Below, piece by piece: positions 17,715 to 27,132 of a DNA stretch of 64,000 nucleotides. This DNA comes from Methylomarinum sp. Ch1-1. GTDB taxonomy: Bacteria; Pseudomonadota; Gammaproteobacteria; Methylococcales; Methylomonadaceae. How positions within the stretch are numbered: position 1 is the stretch's first letter; every line of letters starts with the position of its first letter. The stretch spans positions 434,001 to 498,000 of the forward strand of contig NZ_CP157743.1 of NCBI RefSeq assembly GCF_030717995.2, written 5' to 3'. A program made the position numbers and the translations under genes. The notes beneath the pieces were generated by a model. The model saw only the letters and a list, made by a program, of their open reading frames with translations, was not told where the DNA came from and did no database searches.

Positions 17715-19655
17715 ATGAAGAAAACAAGCAAAATACAACTGGCCGGCGCCATCGCTTTATTGACAGCGGCAAACTTAAGCGCGACGGCATCGGCCGCCGG
17801 TATCATCGGCCATCCCGGCCCTCAGCCCAGACCCGGACCATCCATGCAAACGCTTTCGGACGACGGCATGACGACCTACGTCGTGACACCGGAAGGCCAC
17901 TTCCCAGCAGTCGACCCCTTCGACAATCCGCCCGGCAGTAATTTTCTGCCGACCGTTAACAGCAACATGATCGACTTCAACGGCGATGAAATGCCCAATA
18001 CCCAGCCTTCCGCCTATGGCACAGGCGACAGCCGTTACCTGTTGCATGACGGCCCGGTATTGACCCAAGCGGTCAACAAGGCGTCACCCAGCGACGACCT
18101 GGATGCGGTCATCGATGCGCTGGAGTATGCCGCTGGAAAAAACAAAGTGGATAAGGATGCGGTTCATTTCGGACTCGATATCCTGGAAGGCAACCCCATT
18201 GCCGATAGAGCCTACAGCGGCATCCCGGTGCTGCATTACAAAGGCCCGGAAAAAGCCAAAACCGTCATTCCGATCTGCGCGGAACACAACCCTTGTCAGG
18301 AAAACGATACCGTCATCGGCGGCAATGTCGATGTCGAAATGATCTTCTTCGATCAACGCATCGAAGCCGATACCGCCTTTGTCGACCCCAGCGCCGTCCA
18401 GGATGTGCCCTGGACCATCACCTATCACGTCAACATCCTGCACAATGGCATCGAGGACTTTTCGCCGATGGTGATGTATTTCGACCAGAACCCCGACGGC
18501 ACGCGCGGCCCCTTTCATGTGTCGATGGACCAAACCTATTTCCCGATGCTGGAGGAAGGCACCCGTTACACCGTCAAGATCAAGGAATCGTTGGGCAAGT
18601 ATTATAATCTGACCTATATCTGGGGATGGCGCATCCACCCGCCGCGCGTGCAGGTCATCGAGAACGCGACCAAGGCGCCAATGGGCAAAACCCTGGTGCA
18701 ATGGGAATCTGATGTCTTCGGCGTCAACCCTAGTCTTAATGAGGAGACCAAGTTAGCCGCGATCGCCAAAATCGGCGATATCGCCCCGGCCAAACGGATG
18801 TGGAATATATTGAGGATGCTGTCCGATCATAACAAAAAGCAAGCGAAGAAGAAGTCACTGGAGCATATGGTCGCCGACCTCAGGGCCGCCTATCTGGACT
18901 GGATGGACCGGACGAAGCTGCCTGCCGGCGTCGAGGCCGATCCAGATGCGACGATCACGCTGCTTTACGCCAACAATACCATTTACGGCAGTCGCCAAGG
19001 ATTGTCTGGTGAAGGCAGCGGTCAAGGCCCCGCCAGCTTCAAGGGGATTTGTAATGGATGCGCCCATGATTGGACGATACGCCCGTACAACTATAAAGTC
19101 ACGCTGTTGAATGGCGATCATTTCCCTCATGCCTATATGAATGTCGATTTCGGCGGCTCCAGAGGCTGGGAAAACCAGTTCCAGGAAACCGATCCGACCA
19201 CGGCGTTCGCCGAACATGAGCATGCCGCTCCTAGCGTCATCGAAGGCAGCGAAACGACTATAGTCGACGATGTGCTGCTCGATACGACGCCTAACCCGGC
19301 CAAACAGGGCCTTGCCATCGACCCGTCCACCGGCGAATACGTCAAGACTAACGACCTGGTATTCCCGATGAACACCGGCGGCACCGAGGAGTTTCTGCAG
19401 GCATCGCCGCGTGACCCGGATATCAATGCGGAACCGCAATTCGGCTCCGGCTGTTTCTTCACGTTCGGCCGCAACCATGCCTGGCCGAATGCCGGCGGTC
19501 CCTGGGGCATGATCATGGTGCCCCCCGTCGGCGAAGACGGCGCACTGAGCATGCATAAGGTTGATATCACCTATAACTTTGAACCGAGCCGTAGGTTACG
19601 CATTTATCAATTCGACCCGTTACATCATGAAGTAGCGGTTTATTCACTGCACTAA
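17715..19655 (+). CDS. Unknown large secreted protein of the multicopper oxidase operon
   Basis: A 646-residue protein with a clear Sec signal (MKKTSKIQLAGAIALL, then ATASAAG) and no other membrane segment. I do not recognise the family. Visible features are a Pro-rich start (HPGPQPRPGPS), a paired-cysteine stretch (CAEHNPCQ), a mid-protein region with TWGWRI-like aromatic and His clusters (YIWGWRIHPPRV), CNGCAHDW, and a His-rich C-terminal third (DHFPHAYMNVDFGG, EHEHAA, HAWPNAGGPWG). The His, Cys and Met content fits a periplasmic metalloprotein or structural partner of the oxidase two genes upstream. It ends just before a strong terminator, so it is the last gene of the operon. Confidence 0.8.
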   Translation: MKKTSKIQLAGAIALLTAANLSATASAAGIIGHPGPQPRPGPSMQTLSDDGMTTYVVTPEGHFPAVDPFDNPPGSNFLPTVNSNMIDFNGDEMPNTQPSAYGTGDSRYLLHDGPVLTQAVNKASPSDDLDAVIDALEYAAGKNKVDKDAVHFGLDILEGNPIADRAYSGIPVLHYKGPEKAKTVIPICAEHNPCQENDTVIGGNVDVEMIFFDQRIEADTAFVDPSAVQDVPWTITYHVNILHNGIEDFSPMVMYFDQNPDGTRGPFHVSMDQTYFPMLEEGTRYTVKIKESLGKYYNLTYIWGWRIHPPRVQVIENATKAPMGKTLVQWESDVFGVNPSLNEETKLAAIAKIGDIAPAKRMWNILRMLSDHNKKQAKKKSLEHMVADLRAAYLDWMDRTKLPAGVEADPDATITLLYANNTIYGSRQGLSGEGSGQGPASFKGICNGCAHDWTIRPYNYKVTLLNGDHFPHAYMNVDFGGSRGWENQFQETDPTTAFAEHEHAAPSVIEGSETTIVDDVLLDTTPNPAKQGLAIDPSTGEYVKTNDLVFPMNTGGTEEFLQASPRDPDINAEPQFGSGCFFTFGRNHAWPNAGGPWGMIMVPPVGEDGALSMHKVDITYNFEPSRRLRIYQFDPLHHEVAVYSLH

Positions 19656-19667
19656 TCGCGGAATGCG

Positions 19668-19717
19668 CCGGTTAACGGGTAGTTCTGATTCGGGAACTGC
19701 CTGTAAACCGGTTTTTT
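19668..19717 (+). terminator. Intrinsic terminator of the multicopper oxidase operon
   Basis: A long stem beginning CCGGTTAACGGGTAGTTC pairs with GGAACTGCCTGTAAACCGG, followed by six T residues. It lies 13 bases after the stop of the unknown secreted protein. The longest reading frame of the next gene begins at a TTG inside this T-run, an argument for a later start for that gene. Confidence 0.85.
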
Positions 19718-19799
19718 GACATTTGGTCTGAACGTTTTCAAGACCACCGCTCGCAGTTTAATATTCTCCGCACTAGCCATAATTCCTAGAATCCTGTTG

Positions 19800-20684
19800 A
19801 TGATTGCTTTAACCATACTCCCGCGTCTTGTTGGTCCGATCGCGGACGTTATCTTGCTAACTGCAATTAAAGCATCTTCATTGTTGCGCCGGCTGATTTA
19901 TCTGCCTCTGATCTGCTTGAGCCAGATCGGCATCGCCCAGGCCGATTCCCATTTAAGCGCGATATGTTCATCCGATTCAAAAACTGGATCGGAAGCCCAC
20001 TATCAATTGATTGCTCAATATCCCCATGACCCCGAAGCCTTCACCGAAGGACTTGTTTTCCATCAGGGGCAATTATTTGAAAGCACCGGCTTATTAGGCG
20101 CCTCGACGATACGCAAGGTCGATATCGAAAGCGGACAGGTCATTAACAGCTTAGCATTACCGAATAGATTCTTTGCCGAAGGCCTGACCGCACTGAACAA
20201 CGAACTGATTCAACTGACCTGGAAAATGGGCCGTGTGTTCATCTATCGTCCTGATACGCTGCAAGTCGTCAGAACGTTTGATTATCCCGGCGAAGCCTGG
20301 GGCCTGACGTCGATCGATGGCTCGTTAGTCATTTCCAACGGTTCGTCGGAATTGCATTTTATCGACCCTGAGAGCTTACGGCTTATCAAAACGCTTAAAG
20401 TTAACTCGAAAGGACAGCCAATCGGCGGACTCAACGAATTGGAATTTGTCGAGGGGGCGATTTACGCCATTGTTTGGCCGAGTCCATGCATCGTTAAGAT
20501 CGATCCGGCCGACGGAGAAGTATTAGCTTGGCTGAACATGTCCAGCCTTTCGCCTATTGTTGACCCCGATTGGCGCACGGTTTTGAACGGCATCGCCTAT
20601 GATCCTGTAAAGCGACATTTTTTTGTGACCGGCAAGCATTGGCCTTATCTGTACGCCATTAAACTATCTGATATTAACGGATGA
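19800..20684 (+). CDS. Glutaminyl-peptide cyclotransferase (glutamine cyclotransferase family)
   Basis: A secreted beta-propeller enzyme of the plant and bacterial QC family, which converts N-terminal glutamine to pyroglutamate. Family sequences are YPHDPEAFTEGLVF, ESTGLLGASTIRKVD, FFAEGLTAL, LTWKMGRVFIY, GEAWGLTSI, SNGSSELHFIDPE, LNELEFVEG and LNGIAYDPVKRHFFVTGKHWP. I prefer the ATG at 19800 because the only longer start, a TTG at 19716, falls inside the terminator of the preceding operon. The N-terminal hydrophobic stretch up to AQADS serves as signal or anchor. Mature N-terminal pyroglutamate could be relevant to neighbouring periplasmic proteins, but that is speculation. Confidence 0.88.
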   Translation: MIALTILPRLVGPIADVILLTAIKASSLLRRLIYLPLICLSQIGIAQADSHLSAICSSDSKTGSEAHYQLIAQYPHDPEAFTEGLVFHQGQLFESTGLLGASTIRKVDIESGQVINSLALPNRFFAEGLTALNNELIQLTWKMGRVFIYRPDTLQVVRTFDYPGEAWGLTSIDGSLVISNGSSELHFIDPESLRLIKTLKVNSKGQPIGGLNELEFVEGAIYAIVWPSPCIVKIDPADGEVLAWLNMSSLSPIVDPDWRTVLNGIAYDPVKRHFFVTGKHWPYLYAIKLSDING

Positions 20685-20740
20685 AATTTTACCATGCCTG
20701 ACTCCCATATTTTCTCGCTCCACAGCCTTAACGGTCTGCC

Positions 20741-22045
20741 ATGATTTCAATTCGTAACCTTCGCTTGTTTAAGAAAAAAACGGCCTTGAGTGTGATATCT
20801 TCCGGACTCATCGGCTTCGTTGCCGGTCACTACAGTGCAGATCGCCCGCCCGCTGTTGCCGGAAAAAAAAACCAGCATTCGTCACCTGCCCTTTCGGCCG
20901 CTTCCGAGGCCGAACACGTGTCTTATGTTTGCCCGATGCATCCCGAAATTGTCGCCGATCAGCCCGGCGATTGCCCTATCTGCGGCATGCCTCTGGTCGC
21001 ACACACTCATGCCCATACACCACAGAACAGCGCTTTTCCGGCGGTCAAAATATCTCCGACCGTCGCGCATAATCTCGGCGTACGCCTTGCTCAGGCGCAT
21101 ACCGGGACCATGCAGCGCAAAATTGAAACGATAGGCAAGATCACCCGTATCGATCCTACCGCCCGTCAAATATTAACGCCGCCGATCTCCGGTGAATTGT
21201 CGTTTGTGGCCGATAAGGATGCCGGTGATCAGGTGAAAAAAGGGGAATTATTGTTTGCCGTCTCGTCACCAGAACTGCTCGCGCTGCAACAAGAATTCCA
21301 ACAGTCCTTTACGGACGGCGACCGGCAATCCGCCACGCAAATGCTGCCTAGGCTACAGCAATACGGCTTAAGCGCTGAACAAATTTCCCGTTTGCAACAA
21401 GGCGAGCCCCCTCGGCTTGCCGCGCAAGTCTTTGCCAAAGAAGACGGTTTTGTATTTTTCCGGCGCGGCGCGGTAGGTGACCCGGTGAACCGCGGTTTTA
21501 CCGTGTTCAACCTGTCGGGCAATACCCAGACGGTCGAAGTGACCGCCGAAATTTTCGAGCGACAATGGAATTGGGTAGAAACCAACCAGCAGGCCTGGAT
21601 GACGGTGCGCGGACTACCCGGCGTTCATTTCAAAGGCCGAGTTGTCCGCGTTGAACCTCCGGTCGGATACACCACTCGCTCTTTGGAAATCAAAATAAAG
21701 TTCAAAACAGACCACCCAGGCCTGTCGCAAAGCATGTTCGCCCATATCAGCATCGATGCGCAATCTAGAAACAATATTCTCCAAATTCCTAAAGATGCGG
21801 TGATCAGAACCGGTGACGGCGATCGTGTCGTCAAGTTGCTTGATGATGGCGCCTATCAACCGGTTGCGGTCGTTTGCGGAGAAGCATCGGCCGGCATGAT
21901 TGAAATTCTTTCTGGACTAAACGATAACGATGCCGTCGTCGCATCCGGACAATTTTTGATCGATTCGGAAAGCAATCTGCAAGCCGGTCTTCGCCGCCTC
22001 GCGAACGATAACGGCCAGCGCCAACCGAATGCCATTGATGATTAG
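20741..22045 (+). CDS. cusB: RND efflux periplasmic adaptor, CusB-like, with heavy-metal-binding domain
   Basis: A 434-residue membrane-fusion protein with an N-terminal signal anchor (about residues 14-32), then a heavy-metal-binding domain with YVCPMHPEI and CPICGMPL at about 66-90. The adaptor barrel-sandwich and beta-barrel parts follow (TPPISGELSFVADKDAG, VSSPELLALQQEF, VFNLSGNTQTVEV, IPKDAVIRTGDGDRVVK). It links the inner-membrane pump to an outer-membrane channel and delivers Cu(I) or Ag(I). Six bases separate it from cusA, with an AGGAGG ribosome site between. No CusC-type outer-membrane channel is encoded nearby. Confidence 0.92.
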   Translation: MISIRNLRLFKKKTALSVISSGLIGFVAGHYSADRPPAVAGKKNQHSSPALSAASEAEHVSYVCPMHPEIVADQPGDCPICGMPLVAHTHAHTPQNSAFPAVKISPTVAHNLGVRLAQAHTGTMQRKIETIGKITRIDPTARQILTPPISGELSFVADKDAGDQVKKGELLFAVSSPELLALQQEFQQSFTDGDRQSATQMLPRLQQYGLSAEQISRLQQGEPPRLAAQVFAKEDGFVFFRRGAVGDPVNRGFTVFNLSGNTQTVEVTAEIFERQWNWVETNQQAWMTVRGLPGVHFKGRVVRVEPPVGYTTRSLEIKIKFKTDHPGLSQSMFAHISIDAQSRNNILQIPKDAVIRTGDGDRVVKLLDDGAYQPVAVVCGEASAGMIEILSGLNDNDAVVASGQFLIDSESNLQAGLRRLANDNGQRQPNAIDD

Positions 22046-22051
22046 GAGGAT

Positions 22052-25000
22052 TTGATGATTCGAGCGCTGATACGCTGGTCGATTCACAATCGCATTCTAA
22101 TCCTGCTGGCCGCCCTATTATTGAGTCTATGGGGCGCATATTCGATCCGCACAATGCCGTTGGATGCGATCCCCGATCTTTCTGATGTACAGGTGATCAT
22201 ACGCACCAGCTACGCCGGACAAACGCCGCAAACCGTCGAGGACCAAATCACCTACCCGCTATCGACCGCCATGCTTTCGGTGCCGGGAGCAACGGCCGTG
22301 CGCGGCTATTCGTTCTTCGGCGACTCCTATGTGTATGTGATTTTCTCCGATGATACCGACTTGTATTGGGCCCGTTCGCGCGTCCTGGAATACCTGAATC
22401 AAATTTCAGGTCAATTGCCGCCGGCGGCCAAAGCCAAGATAGGCCCTGACGCCACCGGGGTGGGATGGATCTATCAATATGCCTTGGTGGATCGCTCCGG
22501 CAAACACGACCTCGCCGAACTGCGTTCCCTGCAGGACTGGTTTGTCAAGTACGAATTGCAAACTTTGCCCGGCGTCTCGGAAGTCGCGACCGTCGGCGGC
22601 ATGATCAAACAATATCAGGTCGAAATCGACCCCCATAAGCTACGCGGGTACTATCTGACCCTGGCTAATGTAAAACGGGCGATAGCGGAATCGAATCAAG
22701 AAATCAGCGGCTCGGTGCTGGAACAGGCCGAGGCCGAATATATGTTGCGTTTTAAAGGTTATTTGCAGAATATCAAGGACATCGGCCTGACCAGCGTTCC
22801 GACGTTACGACGACGTATTTCCATATCATCGGTATTATTGGATGACATCGCCCGCAGCATCCATATCGGTCCGGCGATGAGACGCGGCATCGCCGATCTC
22901 GATGGCGAGGGTGAAGTGGTCGGCGGCATCATAGTCATGCGTTCAGGCGCTAACGCCCTGGCGACCATTAACGAGGTGACAGCGAAAATGGCGGAACTGC
23001 AGCGCAGTTTGCCGTCCGGTGTGGAACTGGTCGAAACCTATAATCGATCCTCCTTGATCGAACGCTCAGTCTCGACGCTGCAGCATCGTTTGCTGGAAGA
23101 ATTCTGCATCGTATTTTTGGTTTGCGCGCTGTTTCTTTACCATTTTCGCTCTTCACTGGTCATCTTGGTCAGCCTGCCGATCGGTATCATGAGCGCCTTC
23201 ATCATCATGCGCCTGCAAGGGATCAATGCCAACATCATGTCTTTAGGCGGCATCGCTATCGCCATCGGGGCCATGGTCGATGCCTCCATCGTGATGATCG
23301 AGAACGTCCATAAACACATGGAACGTTCACCAAGTAATGAACAGAACCGCATACAACTGATACAGAATGCCGCCTTGGAAGTCGGCCCGGCTCTATTTTA
23401 TTCATTATTGATCATCACCTTGAGTTTTTTGCCGGTCTTTGCTCTTGAGGGACAGGAAGCTAAATTGTTCGCACCGCTGGCCTATACCAAAACTTACGCG
23501 ATGGCGGCGGCCTCCGGCTTATCGATCACGTTGACGCCGGCTTTGATGGTTTATTTCATTCGTGGCAAGCTCCATCGCGAAACCGAAAACCCGATTGCGC
23601 GGGCTTTGTCGACTTTTTATCGTCCCATGATCAATTCGGCGCTGCTGCACCCTTTTCGCACCATAGCTCTGGTATTGAGTTTATTGCTATCGACCTATTG
23701 GCCCTATAGCCAATTGGGCAGCGAATTCATGCCGGAAATGGATGAAGGTGATTTGCTATATATGCCGACAACACTGCCGGCTATCTCGGTGGGCAAGGCC
23801 CGTGAATTGTTGCAGCAGACCGACCGCCTGATCAAGACGGTTCCTGAAGTGAAGCAGGTATTCGGCAAGGTCGGTCGCTCAGACTCGGCCACCGATCCCG
23901 CGCCGTTGACGATGTTGGAAACGGTTATTCAGCTAAAGCCTAAAGCGCAATGGCGAGACGGAATGACTTTGCAAAAACTTAAGCAACAACTCGATCAGCG
24001 GGTTCAAATCCCCAGCTTGCGTAACGCCTGGTTGATGCCGATACGCGCTCGCATCGATATGCAATCCACTGGGATTAACACCCCGATCGGCATAAAGATC
24101 TCCGGTCCGGATATCGAGAGCATCCAAATGTTGGGCAGGCGGGTCGAATCGATCCTTGCTCGCCTGGAGGGAACAAAAACCGTCTTTTCCGAAAGAACCT
24201 CCGGAGCGCGCTATATCGATATCGATATCGACCGCCATGCCGCCGCACACTATGGCCTGAGCATTGCCGAAATCGAAGAAGCCGCCAATATCGCCGTTGG
24301 CGGAGTCGATATTACTTACACCCAAGAAGGACGAGAGCGCTATCCGGTCAACCTCAGGTATCCGCGGGAGTTCCGCGATTCGATTAGCAAATTGAAGGAG
24401 CTCCCTTTAGTCGCCACCGAAGACACTCATGTGCAATTACAGGATCTGGCAGAAATTCGCATCGTCAATGGTCCACCGGTCATCAAAAGCGAAAATGCCC
24501 GCATCAACGGCTGGGTCTATATTACGACAAAACATCACGATTTAGGCGCTTACATCGAAGAGGCGCAACAAGCGCTGAATCAGCAATTGGAAATACCGAC
24601 CGGCTGCACGCTTTCCTGGTCTGGCCAGTACACCTATATGGAACGCGTGCAACAAAAAATGCGTTATATCATTCCGATTACATTAATACTGATTCTTACC
24701 TTGCTTTACCTGAGTTTCAGAAACTTCACCGAATCCTTCATGATCATGCTGGCGATTCCGTTAGCGCTGGTCGGAGGCATCTGGTTATTATGGCTACTTG
24801 ATTATCAGCTGTCTGTCGCCGTAGGGGTTGGATTTATCGCATTGGCCGGCATCGCGACGGAATTCGGTATAGTCATGCTCATTTATTTACGCGAAGCGGT
24901 CCACAACGCGGCGCCGCAAAACGCCCTTGAATTGCGTCAGGCGGTGATCGCCGGCGCAGCCCAACGCATCCGACCTAAGGCAATGACCGCCGCCGTGATT

Positions 25001-25174
25001 TTTGCCGGCCTGCTCCCCATCTTATTAGGCAGCGGCAGTGGTTCGGAGGCTATGAAACGCATTGCCGCACCTATCATCGGTGGCATGTTGACCGCACCGC
25101 TGGTGTCGATGCTGTTGATTCCTGTTTTGTTTTATTTAATGCATAGAAAGCTTTTACACAAGAAAAATAGTTAG
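22052..25174 (+). CDS. cusA: Heavy-metal RND efflux pump, CusA type (Cu(I)/Ag(I))
   Basis: A 1040-residue trimeric inner-membrane proton antiporter of the HME-RND family. The N-terminus (IPDLSDVQVIIRTSYAGQTP), the transmembrane motif GGIAIAIGAMVDASIVMIEN and the second-half equivalent are typical. The three methionines that bind Cu(I) in E. coli CusA appear in equivalent contexts: LLYMPTTLP (about 570), LTMLETVIQLKP (about 621) and RIDMQSTGI (about 670), supporting copper or silver rather than zinc or cobalt. It is cotranscribed with cusB and followed after 9 bases by a DsbA-like lipoprotein. Confidence 0.96.
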   Translation: MMIRALIRWSIHNRILILLAALLLSLWGAYSIRTMPLDAIPDLSDVQVIIRTSYAGQTPQTVEDQITYPLSTAMLSVPGATAVRGYSFFGDSYVYVIFSDDTDLYWARSRVLEYLNQISGQLPPAAKAKIGPDATGVGWIYQYALVDRSGKHDLAELRSLQDWFVKYELQTLPGVSEVATVGGMIKQYQVEIDPHKLRGYYLTLANVKRAIAESNQEISGSVLEQAEAEYMLRFKGYLQNIKDIGLTSVPTLRRRISISSVLLDDIARSIHIGPAMRRGIADLDGEGEVVGGIIVMRSGANALATINEVTAKMAELQRSLPSGVELVETYNRSSLIERSVSTLQHRLLEEFCIVFLVCALFLYHFRSSLVILVSLPIGIMSAFIIMRLQGINANIMSLGGIAIAIGAMVDASIVMIENVHKHMERSPSNEQNRIQLIQNAALEVGPALFYSLLIITLSFLPVFALEGQEAKLFAPLAYTKTYAMAAASGLSITLTPALMVYFIRGKLHRETENPIARALSTFYRPMINSALLHPFRTIALVLSLLLSTYWPYSQLGSEFMPEMDEGDLLYMPTTLPAISVGKARELLQQTDRLIKTVPEVKQVFGKVGRSDSATDPAPLTMLETVIQLKPKAQWRDGMTLQKLKQQLDQRVQIPSLRNAWLMPIRARIDMQSTGINTPIGIKISGPDIESIQMLGRRVESILARLEGTKTVFSERTSGARYIDIDIDRHAAAHYGLSIAEIEEAANIAVGGVDITYTQEGRERYPVNLRYPREFRDSISKLKELPLVATEDTHVQLQDLAEIRIVNGPPVIKSENARINGWVYITTKHHDLGAYIEEAQQALNQQLEIPTGCTLSWSGQYTYMERVQQKMRYIIPITLILILTLLYLSFRNFTESFMIMLAIPLALVGGIWLLWLLDYQLSVAVGVGFIALAGIATEFGIVMLIYLREAVHNAAPQNALELRQAVIAGAAQRIRPKAMTAAVIFAGLLPILLGSGSGSEAMKRIAAPIIGGMLTAPLVSMLLIPVLFYLMHRKLLHKKNS

Positions 25175-25183
25175 GATATTAAA

Positions 25184-25837
25184 ATGCACTCCATTGTATC
25201 GCCATTCAGACTTCTACTCGTCTGTTGTTTTGTCCTCCTTTCCGCATGCTCAGTCCAAAAAGAATTCAAGGAAGGGCTCCATTATCAGCGTATCCAACCC
25301 GAACAACCTCATGATACTCACGATGGTCGGGTGGAGGTGATAGAAATGTTTTTTTATGGCTGCCGACATTGTTATGCATTGGAAGCGGATATCAACGCTT
25401 GGGCGGACGAGCATGCGGACTTGATTTCATTTCGTCGCCTGCCCGCTATCGTCGCCCCTTCCTGGATAACATTGGCCAAGGGTTTTTTTATTGCCGAACA
25501 ACTGGGGGAGCTGGACAGGCTGCATCCGGCACTCTATGAAGCCATCCACAAACAGGGAGAACAATTTAACAATGATTATATGCTGATGAAATTTTTCATC
25601 GATCATGGCGTTAAACGTCAGGCGTTCATTGAGGCCAATAATTCCAAAGCCCTCGCAGAAAAACTCGATCATGCACGCATCATGACCGTCAAATATGGTT
25701 TAAGGGGAGTGCCTGCGATCATTGTCAACGGTAAATTCAAGACAGCCCCCTTTTACACCCATAGTCGACAAGAAATGCTGTTGGTGTTGAATCAGTTGAT
25801 TGAGCAAGAACGAAGCAGTGCTTTCAATCATCGGTAA
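25184..25837 (+). CDS. DsbA-like thiol-disulfide oxidoreductase lipoprotein
   Basis: A 217-residue thioredoxin-fold protein with a lipoprotein signal (LLVCCFVLLSAC), so it is membrane tethered in the periplasm. The active site is CRHC in EMFFYGCRHCYALE and the cis-proline loop is GVPAIIVNGKF, both DsbA-type. The helical insertion region (DRLHPALYEAIHKQGEQFNN) also fits DsbA. It probably oxidises cysteines in neighbouring exported proteins such as the copper proteins. It lies 9 bases after cusA and is likely in the same operon. Confidence 0.9.
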   Translation: MHSIVSPFRLLLVCCFVLLSACSVQKEFKEGLHYQRIQPEQPHDTHDGRVEVIEMFFYGCRHCYALEADINAWADEHADLISFRRLPAIVAPSWITLAKGFFIAEQLGELDRLHPALYEAIHKQGEQFNNDYMLMKFFIDHGVKRQAFIEANNSKALAEKLDHARIMTVKYGLRGVPAIIVNGKFKTAPFYTHSRQEMLLVLNQLIEQERSSAFNHR

Positions 25838-25877
25838 TCTTTTTTTTAATCATCATAAACTACTAAGAGCTCGAATC

Positions 25878-26330
25878 ATGTCTATATATATCCTCAAGAA
25901 AGCTGCCGTAGTCACCGCCGTTGCCGCCTCGTTATCCCTTGCTAGCCAAGTGACGGCGGAAAGTTATAATCCCTATCCCGGCAAATTACCAGCAAACTTA
26001 GTCAATGTCGTATCTCCCGCTACCGTCGAGGTAGAAGCCGAGACTTGGCCGGGTTATAGTCGGAATTTCAGGGTCTCCTTACCTAGTATCGAGGTTCCTA
26101 ATCTAAATGCTCCGCAGCCATGTCAGCGCAAATTAGCCGAAAAAGCGCTCAGCTTTACCAAGAAATTTTTAACTGATGCGGCCAGCATCAGCATTAGCGC
26201 TTTGGAAATGTCTAACAGCGCCGATCAGACCGTTATCGGCCAGATCGATACCAATCAAGGCAGTTTGCTCGATGCCTTAAAAAACAATGGTTTTGCTCGT
26301 CTTGCAGACAACGATGAACCATGGTGTTGA
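25878..26330 (+). CDS. Small secreted protein resembling a catalytically degenerate SNase domain
   Basis: A 150-residue exported protein with a Sec signal (AAVVTAVAASLSLASQVTA). I chose the ATG at 25878 because the longer TTG start overlaps the previous gene and buries the signal. The mature part resembles the micrococcal-nuclease OB fold: FRVSLPSIEVPNLNAPQPCQRKL recalls the VRLxGIDAPE...C...E segment, then KALSFTKKFL, DQTVIGQIDT and a LLDALKNNGFARL-like end with PWC. The usual acidic and Arg catalytic residues do not line up clearly, so nuclease activity is doubtful. Family assignment is by eye. Function in the copper/thiol operon is unknown. Confidence 0.6.
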   Translation: MSIYILKKAAVVTAVAASLSLASQVTAESYNPYPGKLPANLVNVVSPATVEVEAETWPGYSRNFRVSLPSIEVPNLNAPQPCQRKLAEKALSFTKKFLTDAASISISALEMSNSADQTVIGQIDTNQGSLLDALKNNGFARLADNDEPWC

Positions 26331-26401
26331 TGATGGTGAACCGGTCAAATCATAGTCTATCGCATCTTTATCGTGGCAACCGTCTTTCCGGCAAGAAGTC
26401 C

Positions 26402-26827
26402 ATGCTTGCAAAATGTCCGGTTTGTTTGAGAAAGACAATCCACCCTTTATTAACCGTCGCCTTATTGTTGAGTACCGCAGCTTGCAGCAATAATACCAAT
26501 ACCACAACCGGTTTTTGGGAAGAAATGCGCGCCGATGTCGCCGTTAACAATGGGCCATCGCGCACTGGAAAACAAGTCTACGATTATCGTTGTAAGAGCT
26601 GCCATGCAAGAAATACGCAAGGCGCACCGATGCCCGGCGATGAATATGAATGGCGCCAGCGAGTGCAAAAAGGAATGGATGTGCTAATGGAACATACCAT
26701 TAACGGTTATCAGCGGACCCTAATGCCGGCAAGAGGAGGCTGCCTGGATTGCAATGACACCGAACTGCGTAACGCAGTCCTCTATATGCTAAGTAAAAGC
26801 GGTATTGAGCTTAATAATCAGGATTGA
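26402..26827 (+). CDS. c-type cytochrome lipoprotein, cytochrome c5-like
   Basis: About 141 residues. From the ATG at 26402 the protein begins with a lipoprotein signal ending LLLSTAACSNN. The heme site is CKSCH in YDYRCKSCHARNTQGAP, followed by a late axial-Met region (RTLMPARGGC) and a cysteine pair (GGCLDCNDTEL) typical of cytochrome c5. It would transfer electrons in the periplasm. A longer frame begins 27 codons upstream, overlapping the previous gene, but that would bury the signal. It is the last gene of the cusBA-dsbA run. Confidence 0.8.
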   Translation: MLAKCPVCLRKTIHPLLTVALLLSTAACSNNTNTTTGFWEEMRADVAVNNGPSRTGKQVYDYRCKSCHARNTQGAPMPGDEYEWRQRVQKGMDVLMEHTINGYQRTLMPARGGCLDCNDTELRNAVLYMLSKSGIELNNQD

Positions 26828-26911
26828 TCAGTTTGTTGGGCTACGCTGTCGCATCTGCTTATTAACAGGGACGTGATGTTAGCTGCCATGAATGTATTTA
26901 TGCGTCCCCAG

Positions 26912-26962
26912 AAATCAATGACCTACTGCCTAAACCTTGAAAGATACTGAATAGTTACAAAT
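26912..26962. repeat. Third intergenic repeat family, copy 2
   Basis: About 50 bases that read as the reverse complement of 11146-11200 (AAATCAATGA, GCCTAAA, TGAAAGATACTGAATA). It has no coding potential. Confidence 0.55.
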
Positions 26963-27132
26963 TTATCTAAACAATTATCCGACCTGCATTGTAGGAAAGT
27001 GGCGCATCGGCCGGTGAACATGGAGGAGATGAAGCTATCCGCATTTCCCGGATTCCGCTGCGCTGCATCCAGGCTACTTTTTTAGGCAACGCTTCCGCTC
27101 CTGCTTATTCACAGGGATGTGATGTATGCCGG

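Noticed and set aside
18084-18701. Minus-strand frame of 205 codons across the unknown secreted protein gene
   Set aside because: The plus-strand gene has a signal peptide, operon context and ribosome site; the antisense frame has none.
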